Of a stretch of 39,799 nucleotides of DNA, positions 16,801 to 23,332 are shown one piece after another (positions within the stretch are counted from its first letter, which is position 1; the number at the start of each line of letters is the position of its first letter). A program made the position numbers and the translations under genes. The notes under the pieces are model-generated. The model saw only the letters and a program-made list of their open reading frames with translations. It searched no databases and was not told the origin of the DNA. This DNA comes from Bacteroidota bacterium (GTDB taxonomy: Bacteria; Bacteroidota; Bacteroidia; Bacteroidales; UBA10428): positions 1 through 39,799 of the forward strand of contig QKEH01000082.1 in NCBI GenBank assembly GCA_003252385.1, written 5' to 3'.

Positions 16801-17494
16801 AGTCGGGTTTATCCTGAGTTTTGGGGGCAAATTGTTCCATAACCGGACCCTGCGCAAAGGAACAGTTATCCTTATAGGCCGAAACTACGGCATTGCGATT
16901 TTCGCGGGTGGTTTTTTTAATGAGTTGGAAGAGAGTTTCCGGTTGCTCCACACCATCGATGATAAAGGTGCCGTTAAAAATTTTATGACGGCAATGTTCC
17001 GAATTTACCTGCGAGAACCCGAAAATTTCGCTGTCGGTAAGCTTGCGTCCCAGTTTGCGGCTAAGTTGATTCAGGTAGTCCACTTCGTCGGGGCTGAGTG
17101 CCAATCCTTCCTGCTGATTGTAGGCAGCAATATCGTCGATGTGCCGGATTTCTTCGGGCTGTAATTTAATGGTAAAAAGTTCCTGGTCGAGTTGTTTATA
17201 AACCCGCTGTAGCATGGGGTCGTGTGGGGCATCTTCCCGGTCTGCAGGCAGATATTCTTCGATACGCACCAGCCCTTCAATGCCCATGTTCTGGGTTATT
17301 TCCACGGCATTGGTACTCCAGGGGGTAACCATTTCGCGTCGCGGGCCTATAAAAATACCGGCAAGGGTGCTTTCCTCCAGCCAGGTGGCGTTGGAAAACA
17401 GCCAGCATAACTTTTCGATGGTTTTTTGGTCGGGGAGGGCAGGGCTTTGTACGGCAGTGATGGTGTTGGACTTTCCTTTAAAAAAAAGAATCAT
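13802..17494 (-). CDS. purL: Phosphoribosylformylglycinamidine synthase (long-form PurL)
   Basis: A 1230-residue single-chain FGAM synthase, which converts FGAR, ATP and glutamine to FGAM in step four of purine synthesis. The length matches the long proteobacterial/eukaryotic type (about 1290 residues) rather than the three-part PurL/Q/S system. Visible landmarks: an N-terminal PurS-like segment; the linker and first synthetase core with FSQVNSEHCRHKIFNG, LKAETHNFPTTVEPFNGAAT, GTGGEIRD and IRDRIAGGTAAVPLAG; the second core with ALGVNIPTGKDSLSMTQ and AGHDISSGGLITALLEMCFG; and a C-terminal class I glutaminase with the nucleophile in LGVCNGCQLM and a late WVAHGEGKF / PHLERAIYPWNW region carrying His and Glu of the triad. 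Cytoplasmic. Monocistronic: a -7 box lies at 17529-17536 and a terminator at 13748-13778. Confidence 0.97.
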   Translation of the reverse strand: MILFFKGKSNTITAVQSPALPDQKTIEKLCWLFSNATWLEESTLAGIFIGPRREMVTPWSTNAVEITQNMGIEGLVRIEEYLPADREDAPHDPMLQRVYKQLDQELFTIKLQPEEIRHIDDIAAYNQQEGLALSPDEVDYLNQLSRKLGRKLTDSEIFGFSQVNSEHCRHKIFNGTFIIDGVEQPETLFQLIKKTTRENRNAVVSAYKDNCSFAQGPVMEQFAPKTQDKPDYFEVKEVESVLSLKAETHNFPTTVEPFNGAATGTGGEIRDRIAGGTAAVPLAGTAVYMTSYSRLEEGRNWESAVPERKWLYQTPSQILIKASNGASDFGNKFGQPLICGSLLTFEHNENNTHYGYDKVIMLAGGIGYGKKQNVDKGTPEPGDKIVLMGGDNYRIGMGGGAVSSVATGEFNNAIELNAVQRSNPEMQKRVCNAIRALSESDHNPIVSIHDHGAGGHLNCLSELVEATGGVIEMDKLPIGDPTLSAKEIAGNESQERMGMVLKEKDIDQLKHIAARERAPMYVIGEATGDHQFVFRDARGNKPLDLQLADMFGNPPKTIMNDTHSNTRFNLVSYQTEKLQEYVAAVLQLEAVACKDWLTNKVDRSVTGRVAKQQTAGTVQLPLNNVAVSALDFTSFNGIATAIGHAPVPAMVNPASGSELAIAEALANLVWAPLKDGLKSVSLSANWMWPCKNPGEDARLYDAVQAASNFALALGVNIPTGKDSLSMTQKYPDGKAVLSPGTVIISAAAEVEDFRKVVEPVLQPDEDSTILYIPLTDSGFSLGGSCFAQILNQVGQDTPSISHPEQFVTLFNLLQELIKSGKMLAGHDISSGGLITALLEMCFGRNDVGIDADISALSDDDTTRKLLSERPAVLVQVADQQVEDILEQFLSEGVQVYEIGKVNMDRALTIANEDQVDKFDIDSLRKTWFRTSYLLDKQQTQGNCADERFENFDQQELTYNFPANYPGSLAHYGLQWKRRSTSGVRAAIIREKGVNGDREMAYSLYQAGFDVKDVHMTDLISGRETLEEVNLIVFVGGFSNSDVLGSAKGWAGAFLYNDKAREALEKFYARPDTLSLGVCNGCQLMMELELIRKNTNNTSYMSFNFSHKFESAFLNVSIPENRSVMLGSLAGTQLGIWVAHGEGKFNLSLPEDQYHIAMKYSQENYPGNPNGSDYSVAALCSDDGRHLAMMPHLERAIYPWNWANYPLERKNDEITPWIEAFVNARRWIESK

Positions 17495-17528
17495 GGTGCG
17501 TATTTTGGTGCATTAGTATATCTGGCTG

Positions 17529-17536
17529 CAAAAGTA
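17529..17536 (-). promoter_or_regulatory. -7 promoter box for purL
   Basis: The minus strand reads TACTTTTG, an exact match to the Bacteroidota -7 consensus TAnnTTTG, 35 bp upstream of the purL start codon. I could not identify a good -33 TTTG at the usual 19-21 bp spacing, so the call rests on the -7 element. Confidence 0.6.
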
Positions 17537-17665
17537 CAACCGTTCAGCCGATTTTGGTTCATCTGCCGGGCTATTATTTATACACGATGGGTTGTGAATA
17601 AGTAAGGGTTGCGTGTGGGGAAGGAGTGGGAGGCAGCCGCTCTTTTTTAAATGCGAATCCCAAGT

Positions 17666-19045
17666 TTAGCAGGATACCGGAATCAGTCTTATTTCCGGGT
17701 GGTTCCACAGGTAGTTGCGGATTATTTGCTGTACATCGCGGTTATCATCGAAACGCTGGATAACATCGGGCAGGGTATCGGGCGATTCGCGGTAGTAGGG
17801 TTCGTGGATGTACCCGTAGCCCAGGTATTTTCCCCGTTCAATTTGGATTACAGCCAGTTCGTCGGGTTGGCGGCCGGTGTCGAGTATAAAGAAGCTGTCG
17901 TGCCGGTAGCTGTGCAGGTCGATGATTTTCAGGGCGCGCCGGTTGTAACTTTCCGGAGCTTCTTTTCCAATACAAGCGCCTTGACATTTAGCAATTTCGT
18001 AAGCAAAGCAGGCTCCCCCAGAAGGGTAAACGCCACAAAGCTTCTGACACAGTTCGTAATCGTCGACCAATTGGTTCAGAAAACTCTTTCCGGAGCGAAG
18101 GTTGGCAAAGGTGCGCAGGGGAAGTTCGCTGCGTTTGTGGTTTTGGTCGAGGGTAAAGCAGAGGTAGCCGTTGATGTCGGTGTAGTGGTACAGGCCATAC
18201 ATGGAAGCCGTGCGGCGCTGGGCGCGGTTGTGGCGGGGCTTGTGCTGTTTGATTTCGTGCGATTCTTTCAGCAGGGCAATGAGTTCCGATCCGGTGAGTT
18301 CGTAATCAACTTCAGCGGTTTCGTTAATCATTTCAATTGCCTTTCGGGTAGCGTAATTTCGGAAATGGGTATAGATACGGTTGCGGATGTTTTTGCTCTT
18401 TCCGATATAGATCAACTGCTGTTTGTCGTTAAACAGGTAGTAGGTTCCGGTTGCCTCGGGGAGTTTTTTCAGGCTTTCCGGGTCAAAGTTGGGGTGCAGT
18501 GCCTTTTCGTCGATACGTTCCTGCGGCCCAATGGGAAAACTTACGGCTTTACTACGTTGCAGGAGCAGTTCAAACAGTTTAACGGTGGCTAAGGCATCGC
18601 CACCGGCCCGGTGCCGACCTTCGATGGTAATGTGAAGGTTAGAGCACAATTTACCCAGGCTGTAGGAGGCCATGCCCGGAATAAGTTTGCGGCTCAGTTG
18701 CACGGTGCACAACTTGTCGCGTTCATAAGAGTAACCCAGGCGCTTAAACTCATTGCGAACAAACTGGTAGTCGAAATTGACATTGTGCGCCACAAACAGG
18801 CAGTCCTGTGTTAGTTCCACCACCTTTTTTGCCACCTCGAAAAATCGGGGTGCATCGGCTACCATGGCATTGGTAATCCCCGTAAGGTTGCTGATGTGAT
18901 AGGGAATCTTCTTTTCGGGATTGATCAGCGTACAAAATTCATCGGTTATCTGTTGCCCGTCGAAAATGTAAATAGCAATTTCGGTAATTTTTTCGGTAAC
19001 CGGGCTTCCTCCTGTGGTTTCTATATCGACAATGGCATACTTCAT
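17666..19045 (-). CDS. DnaQ-like 3'-5' exonuclease fused to a GIY-YIG (UvrC/Cho-like) nuclease domain
   Basis: A 459-residue two-domain protein. The N-terminal DEDD exonuclease resembles the DNA polymerase III epsilon subunit: DIETTGG at 7-13 (D7, E9), a middle motif AHNVNFDYQFVRNEF at 86-100 with D92, and HRAGGDALAT at 145-154, an ExoIII-type HxAxxD motif with D150. A GIY-YIG domain follows at about 197-280, with TGTYYLF (199-205), LIYIGKSKNIRNRIYTHF (211-228) and a Glu-containing helix near 249-262. The remaining part (about 290-459) contains Cys residues in KLCGVYPSGGACFAYEIAKC and is of uncertain fold. Proteins of this fusion type are widespread in Bacteroidota and usually annotated as exonuclease domain-containing; a repair or nucleotide-excision role is probable, not shown. 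A -7 box lies at 19095-19102, 50 bp before the start. Confidence 0.88.
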   Translation of the reverse strand: MKYAIVDIETTGGSPVTEKITEIAIYIFDGQQITDEFCTLINPEKKIPYHISNLTGITNAMVADAPRFFEVAKKVVELTQDCLFVAHNVNFDYQFVRNEFKRLGYSYERDKLCTVQLSRKLIPGMASYSLGKLCSNLHITIEGRHRAGGDALATVKLFELLLQRSKAVSFPIGPQERIDEKALHPNFDPESLKKLPEATGTYYLFNDKQQLIYIGKSKNIRNRIYTHFRNYATRKAIEMINETAEVDYELTGSELIALLKESHEIKQHKPRHNRAQRRTASMYGLYHYTDINGYLCFTLDQNHKRSELPLRTFANLRSGKSFLNQLVDDYELCQKLCGVYPSGGACFAYEIAKCQGACIGKEAPESYNRRALKIIDLHSYRHDSFFILDTGRQPDELAVIQIERGKYLGYGYIHEPYYRESPDTLPDVIQRFDDNRDVQQIIRNYLWNHPEIRLIPVSC

Positions 19046-19094
19046 TTATGGAACACTTCGGAAAATCAGATTTCAACAGAGCCCTGGTACCGCT

Positions 19095-19102
19095 CAAAAA
19101 TA
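19095..19102 (-). promoter_or_regulatory. -7 promoter box for the exonuclease/GIY-YIG gene
   Basis: The minus strand reads TATTTTTG, matching TAnnTTTG, 50 bp upstream of the start at 19045. A TTTG lies upstream but with only a 12-bp spacer, too short for the usual -33 element, so support is partial. Confidence 0.4.
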
Positions 19103-19183
19103 GAATTATTATTTCAAATTTGTGCCATTCAGGTGGTAGGTTTAGCTTCGGATAAAATAACTAGGCAATGTCACTTTTTTATA

Positions 19184-19191
19184 TATATTTG
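19184..19191 (+). promoter_or_regulatory. -7 promoter box for the unknown gene at 19257
   Basis: TATATTTG matches TAnnTTTG and lies 65 bp upstream of the preferred start codon. No convincing -33 TTTG was found 19-21 bp further upstream. Confidence 0.4.
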
Positions 19192-19256
19192 TCCGATGCT
19201 ATCTAGAACTGTTACCCAAACAGTGTTTTTTTATTTACTACTTGATTAGTTTTATT

Positions 19257-19736
19257 ATGATCCGAAAGAACGAGTCATTAGAGGAAATGGTTACCAGAAG
19301 GAACAAACGTTTGATGAGCCTCTTTTCCAGGCACGGTCTGAATGTTCGCCTGGTAGGCGACGATCAGAAACCGGCGGTTATTATGGATGAGTCGGTGGTG
19401 TTGTCCTGTTATGTAAAAAATTTCGATTTACATTTCACCAAGGAACCGTTTAGCGACGAAATTGTGCGTACCGTGAAGCTGAAACACGATCCTGAAATTA
19501 CCCTGCTGGAAATTCAGGAAGTGATTGAACAATGCAGACACCGTCCGGTGTTTCGAATTCTTTTAAAGGGTACTGACCTGTATCTGGTAGGGTACAACTA
19601 TTTGAATTCCGAGGACTCTGTGGGCCGCTATCCGGTGTTTGCAAAACACAAGCCCAAGGTGTATTTCGATCGGAGCTATGCCGAAAAAGTGGCGGAAAGT
19701 CTTACTCAGGAAGAATACGACATCGAAATTGTTTAA
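19257..19736 (+). CDS. Conserved-looking protein of unknown function
   Basis: I prefer the ATG at 19257 (protein MIRKNESLEEMVTRRNKRLM and onward, 159 residues) over the upstream ATG at 19242, which adds only MISFI. The sequence is charged and has no signal peptide or membrane segment, so it is cytoplasmic. It opens with a basic helix (about 5-25) and has alternating strands and helices: AVIMDESVVLSCYVKNFDLH, a linker TKEPFSDEIVRTVKL, helix TLLEIQEVIEQCRHRPVF and strand RILLKGTDLYLVGYNYLNSE, then FAKHKPKVYFDRSYAEKVAE. I do not recognise the family. It stands alone between divergent and convergent minus-strand genes, with its own -7 box and a terminator at 19779-19808, indicating a single-gene transcript. 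Confidence 0.7.
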   Translation: MIRKNESLEEMVTRRNKRLMSLFSRHGLNVRLVGDDQKPAVIMDESVVLSCYVKNFDLHFTKEPFSDEIVRTVKLKHDPEITLLEIQEVIEQCRHRPVFRILLKGTDLYLVGYNYLNSEDSVGRYPVFAKHKPKVYFDRSYAEKVAESLTQEEYDIEIV

Positions 19737-19778
19737 CAACACGTTAAACATGCTCTACGCTCTGGTTTAAAATTTCAA

Positions 19779-19808
19779 AACGCAGTGCCGCAAGGTGCTG
19801 CGTTTTTT
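19779..19808 (+). terminator. Rho-independent terminator of the unknown gene at 19257
   Basis: AACGCAG (19779-19785) pairs with CTGCGTT (19798-19804) around a loop containing CCGCAAGG, and the stem runs into six T residues (19803-19808). It begins 42 bp after the stop codon. Confidence 0.82.
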
Positions 19809-20047
19809 GCAGAGCAGATTTTGTGTCGGGCATACGCATGCGGTTGGTAGCCGTACCGAAGCCCTAAAGCACTTCCGCGTTCAACTGATTTTGCCGTAGA
19901 TCCCCATGGCTCATTGAACCCCATTCGTAACGTTCAACTCGTTAGTATACAGAGTGGTTATTCCGTCAGCGAGGGCGATTGTAACGCTGGGTAGTTTTCT
20001 TTTCTGGAGGGTTGAACGAAAAATCAAGCGCCGTAACCCAAACGCTT
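19809..20047. other. Gene-free stretch between convergent genes
   Basis: About 240 bp after the terminator (310 bp between the two stop codons) hold no credible coding sequence, RNA gene or repeat that I can see. The minus-strand DUF4268 gene ends at the right edge without an obvious T-run hairpin. Confidence 0.5.
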
Positions 20048-20512
20048 TCACGAGTATTTTAGAATATCGCGGTATTCGGTGAAGAAAGCCTCAAATACGC
20101 TCATGGTATCATAAAGAAACTGTTGCACTTTCTTCCAGTCGTTCTGTTGGTAGATACTCACCCCGGTAAGCTGGGCATAGATGCGCGAGCTGGTTTTATC
20201 ATCGCTTACCGGGTATTCCAAATCCCAGGAAATGGGGAAGCCAGCCATTTCTTCAAGAATTCTCTGTAACGATTCCAGTTTTTCCCACAATGCAATACGT
20301 TTGTCCAGGTTTCGGGTATCAATTTCGATTCCAGCAAGGGCTATGTGTTCATCAAAATGAAATTTTAGCCGCAGTTGCTTAATACCCGTGTCGTTCATGA
20401 TCCAACGGCCCGGAAGTCCGTTTTTAGTGCGTTGGCTTCCCGACCAGGCTTTGAACTGGTTCCAGAAGGTTTCGCGAATGTTTTTTGCTTCTTCTTGGGT
20501 GTACATCTTCAA
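20048..20512 (-). CDS. DUF4268 domain-containing protein
   Basis: A 154-residue cytoplasmic protein that matches the DUF4268 domain along its whole length: an N-terminal helix EAKNIRETFWNQFKAWSG, then KNGLPGRWIMNDTGIKQLRL, the strand LKFHFDEHIALAGIEIDTRN, a helix RIALWEKLESLQRILEEMAG, and the C-terminal KKVQQFLYDTMSVFEAFFTE. DUF4268 is also found at the C-terminus of larger nuclease-like proteins, but here it is free-standing. It follows arfB by 64 bp on the same strand and may share its transcript. Met3 (20506) is an equally possible start. Function unknown. Confidence 0.82.
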   Translation of the reverse strand: MKMYTQEEAKNIRETFWNQFKAWSGSQRTKNGLPGRWIMNDTGIKQLRLKFHFDEHIALAGIEIDTRNLDKRIALWEKLESLQRILEEMAGFPISWDLEYPVSDDKTSSRIYAQLTGVSIYQQNDWKKVQQFLYDTMSVFEAFFTEYRDILKYS

Positions 20513-20576
20513 AAAATAGATGGATTAACGAATTCCGGCGAACCTCAATACCGAGAGCCGGAGCATCCGGACTGGG

Positions 20577-20984
20577 TTAATAGTCCCATCCCCGGCGTTG
20601 TTTTTTTTCGCTGTGAATGCGTTTGGTTTCAAGCCTTTTTAATTTGGACGCCCGTGTGGCTTGCGAACGTATACGGGGTTTTACCGGTTTCAGGGCATTT
20701 TCTATATGTTGCAGGAAGCGCTGCACCACCAGGTTTTTGTTTTGCAGTTGCGAGCGGGTGCTGTCGCATAGCACCCGAAGTATGCCGTTGGCCTGGATCA
20801 GGTTTCTGCAATAGCTGAGTATTCGTTCCTTCTGTTGCGGTGAAAGCGTGGATGAGGAAAGCACATCGAATTGTAGTTCCACCCGGGTATTTACCTTATT
20901 TACATTTTGTCCGCCGGGGCCGCTGCTGCGGCTGAACTGAAAGACTAGTTCTTTGAGGAGTTGTTCGGTAGGAAGTACAGTCAT
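20577..20984 (-). CDS. arfB: Alternative ribosome-rescue factor / peptidyl-tRNA hydrolase ArfB (YaeJ-like)
   Basis: A 135-residue protein with the release-factor catalytic motif GGQ in FSRSSGPGGQNVNKVNTRVE (about residues 18-37), which hydrolyses peptidyl-tRNA on stalled ribosomes. The remainder follows the ArfB/ICT1 plan: QLQNKNLVVQRFLQHIENAL and a strongly basic C-terminal tail (KLKRLETKRIHSEKKQRR) that in family members enters the empty mRNA channel. The short length rules out a full RF1/RF2. I start at the ATG at 20984 (MTVLPTEQLLKEL); the longer frame to 21029 adds 15 unconserved residues that overlap the DMT transporter gene. It begins 10 bp after that gene's stop, so the two are probably co-transcribed. 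Confidence 0.9.
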   Translation of the reverse strand: MTVLPTEQLLKELVFQFSRSSGPGGQNVNKVNTRVELQFDVLSSSTLSPQQKERILSYCRNLIQANGILRVLCDSTRSQLQNKNLVVQRFLQHIENALKPVKPRIRSQATRASKLKRLETKRIHSEKKQRRGWDY

Positions 20985-20994
20985 GGAAACCCTA

Positions 20995-21900
20995 TTAGAA
21001 GATGAAGAACAGCGCCACCCCGCCAACACTAATAATGGCTCCTATCACTTCCGACAAGGAAACCTTGTGTTTGTAAAACAGGATGGCAGGTGGAATAATC
21101 AGTACCGGAATGATGGCCATAATGGTAGACGCAATGCCGGTTTCGGTATGCAGAATGGCCAGAAGTGAGAACGCCACGCCCAGAAACGGCCCAAAGAAAG
21201 ACCCCAGAGCAATGTTTTGCATGGCCTGCCGGTGTACGATTCCTTCGCGGATGCTTTGCCAGCGTTTCATGGCACTGATTAGCACCGCAAAGCCCGCAGT
21301 ACCGGCAACAATCCGTATTTGCGTGGCCGCGAACGCATCATAGGTTCCGGCACCCTTCTTGCCGAGTATAAGACCAATAGCCTGACCCAGTGCCCCTCCA
21401 AAGGCAAACAGCAATCCTTTGGGCGATAGCTTGATAGTAAGCCCTTTTTTATCATCGGGCTTGCTGATAATGGCTATGGCAATACCAATAAGGGTAACGG
21501 CCATGCCCAGGTAGGCCGACAGGCTCATGGACTCATTTAACCACCACCAGCCAAAAAAGGCGGCCATGGGTGGAACCAGTGCCATAACCAGCATGGCAAA
21601 GCGCGACCCGATAATGGTATAGGAACGAAATAAAAACAGATCGCCAAAAACAAAACCTACCAGGCCGGAGAGGGTGAGCCAAAACCAGTTTTGAGCCGAT
21701 GCATCGGTAGGGAGGGGAAGCCCGCGAACCAGCCACCCGTAGAGGCTGAACATGAGTAAGGCCATCACCAGCCGGATGATATTCACCGCCAGTGAACCTA
21801 TCTTAAAACTGGCCGTTTCAAAGGCCAGGGCGGTAACGGTCCAGAAAAGAGCGGTGAGCAGGGCGTAGCATTCACCCAGGTGCGAAGAAAGAAAGGGCAT
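20995..21900 (-). CDS. DMT-superfamily (EamA) transporter
   Basis: A 301-residue integral membrane protein with about ten hydrophobic helices arranged as two EamA repeats (roughly 8-140 and 155-300). Typical features include LVMALVPPMAAFFGWWWLNE near the end of the first repeat and IPVLIIPPAILFYKHKVSLS then EVIGAIISVGGVALF in the second, the usual Pro-rich helix before the last two helices. Such permeases export or import small metabolites; the substrate cannot be predicted. It heads a short leftward cluster with arfB (10-bp gap) and perhaps the DUF4268 gene. A -7 box lies at 21931-21938, 31 bp upstream. Confidence 0.9.
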   Translation of the reverse strand: MPFLSSHLGECYALLTALFWTVTALAFETASFKIGSLAVNIIRLVMALLMFSLYGWLVRGLPLPTDASAQNWFWLTLSGLVGFVFGDLFLFRSYTIIGSRFAMLVMALVPPMAAFFGWWWLNESMSLSAYLGMAVTLIGIAIAIISKPDDKKGLTIKLSPKGLLFAFGGALGQAIGLILGKKGAGTYDAFAATQIRIVAGTAGFAVLISAMKRWQSIREGIVHRQAMQNIALGSFFGPFLGVAFSLLAILHTETGIASTIMAIIPVLIIPPAILFYKHKVSLSEVIGAIISVGGVALFFIF

Positions 21901-21930
21901 CTTTAAACAATAGTTACCAAGTTAGGGTAA

Positions 21931-21938
21931 CAAAGATA
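21931..21938 (-). promoter_or_regulatory. -7 promoter box for the DMT transporter/arfB unit
   Basis: The minus strand reads TATCTTTG, an exact match to TAnnTTTG, 31 bp upstream of the ATG at 21900. A clear TTTG at the -33 position was not found. Confidence 0.5.
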
Positions 21939-22079
21939 CATTAAACGGGAAAAGCAGCGATGGGAAAAGTCCGGAAAGAATACCAATGTTTGGAGGCTCC
22001 AAATTAGTGTGCCAATTGGTTCTGAAGCTATGATCGAACGGGTGATGGCATTCTTTGAGATTCAGAGATGGGATCGCAG

Positions 22080-22211
22080 CTATTCAATCGAAGTATGCTT
22101 CAGCACACTGCGCATGATAAAATCGGCTACCGACTTTTCCTCAATAATTACAGTAGCACGCCCCTGCATGCCTTTACTCACCTTATGCGCCAGGCGGCCC
22201 ATGTCGGTCAT
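22080..22211 (-). pseudogene. Displaced C-terminal piece of the HlyD-type adaptor
   Basis: Directly after the adaptor's stop codon, a different frame encodes 43 residues, MTDMGRLAHKVSKGMQGRAT and onward to the stop at 22080-22082. The KGMQGRATVIIEEKSVADFI section is what normally closes HlyD-type adaptors of exporter operons (GMQGxAxIIxExxxLxxxxx). In related proteins it follows the DGNYxV strand after roughly eight residues. Here those residues are missing and the frame changes, consistent with a deletion of 3n+1 bases (about 22-25 bp) or a local sequence error. Confidence 0.7.
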
Positions 22212-23326
22212 ACGGCATAGTTACCGTCCTCGTTGGCACTTAGACTAATGGCATCGATGCTCGACCTCATTGTTCCGTAGTAGTAATACGGAAAGCTGTG
22301 GTACTTCAATACCACGCGATTGCCTACTTTCATTTGCCCTACCTGCGCGGTACTTGCTTCGGCAAACACGTAATAGGCCTGACGGGCTTTATCAATTTTA
22401 AGCAGTATTTCACGGCTCGGCACTTCCGATTCGTTTCCGCTCAGGTAGCTGATTCGGCCGGTAAAAGGGCTCAACAGGCACAGGCTATTTCCGCACACGG
22501 TATACTTTCCATACACGCTGGCCAGTACGCCCAGAGCCTGTTGGTATTGCTGGTTGAGCTCCACACTGTCGGCCATGCGTTGAATGCGAATGCGCTCCAT
22601 ATCTTTAACAATAAGGGTACTGCGGTTACGGAGGGACTGCAGGCTGCTTTGCAGGCCGGCACCGGTAATATCGTAGGTCGCCATACTCTCCGCCAGGTTC
22701 TTCCGGGACTGGTGGTGTGCATTGGCTGAAAGCTCCAGTTCGCGTTGCGAAACATAACCCGAATCGAACAGGCGCAGGTTGCGTAAATGGTTGGCTTCTT
22801 CTGCGAGAACCATTTCTTCGAGGTAGCGTTTTTCGCTGGAGCGTGCCACCTGATTTACCCGCAGTTCTTCGTCTTTGCTTTTAAGTTCCGCTTCCACGCA
22901 CGCCCGTTCGGTTTGGAGTTGTTCCAAGGCTGCCCGGTAGAGCAAAAGTTGCTCCTTGCCGAAGAATTCCAGTTTCTGGCCAATGGCTTCCAAATGGCTA
23001 ATGCCCTGCGAAATACTCTGCGATCCAATGGCCAGCAGGGTGTCTCCCGTTTGTACAGAATCACCCAACTGCTTGAAACGCTGTTTGATGTATACTACTT
23101 CGGGGTATTGAAATACCGCTTCTTCCTGGCCACCCTTGAGTTCAAAGGGCAGGTTGATTTCCCTGGGCAGCCGTACCAGGAAGCTGGCCAGCACCAAAAA
23201 GGCAAACAAGCCCAGTCCAAAACGGATCAGGCGGGTGACCACCCGTTGCGATCCATCGCGGAAAGGCAGATCGTTCTCGTGGTAAATGTCTTCGTATTGT
23301 ATGGGATCCAGTGTATCGTTATGCAT
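22208..23326 (-). CDS. HlyD-family membrane fusion (adaptor) protein, C-terminally truncated
   Basis: A 372-residue adaptor of a type I-like exporter. A cytoplasmic N-terminus (about 1-33) leads into one transmembrane helix (about 34-52, FGLGLFAFLVLASFLV region). Periplasmic lipoyl/barrel halves flank a long alpha-helical hairpin (about 105-260, highly charged, with LRNLRLFDSGYVSQRELELS as the typical hairpin turn). The second half resumes with LLSPFTGRISYLSG and VGNRVVLKYHSFPYYYYGTM. The frame then stops at SANEDGNYAV, about 50 residues short of family members; the missing end is encoded out of frame at 22080-22211. It is 6 bp downstream of the peptidase-containing ABC exporter, forming a two-gene export operon. 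Whether the protein is functional depends on whether the lesion is real. Confidence 0.87.
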   Translation of the reverse strand: MHNDTLDPIQYEDIYHENDLPFRDGSQRVVTRLIRFGLGLFAFLVLASFLVRLPREINLPFELKGGQEEAVFQYPEVVYIKQRFKQLGDSVQTGDTLLAIGSQSISQGISHLEAIGQKLEFFGKEQLLLYRAALEQLQTERACVEAELKSKDEELRVNQVARSSEKRYLEEMVLAEEANHLRNLRLFDSGYVSQRELELSANAHHQSRKNLAESMATYDITGAGLQSSLQSLRNRSTLIVKDMERIRIQRMADSVELNQQYQQALGVLASVYGKYTVCGNSLCLLSPFTGRISYLSGNESEVPSREILLKIDKARQAYYVFAEASTAQVGQMKVGNRVVLKYHSFPYYYYGTMRSSIDAISLSANEDGNYAV

Positions 23327-23332
23327 AGGGAC

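Noticed and set aside
20985-21029. The longer arfB frame starting at 21029.
   Set aside because: The extra 15 residues overlap the transporter's end and do not resemble the conserved N-terminus; the ATG at 20984 fits the family length.
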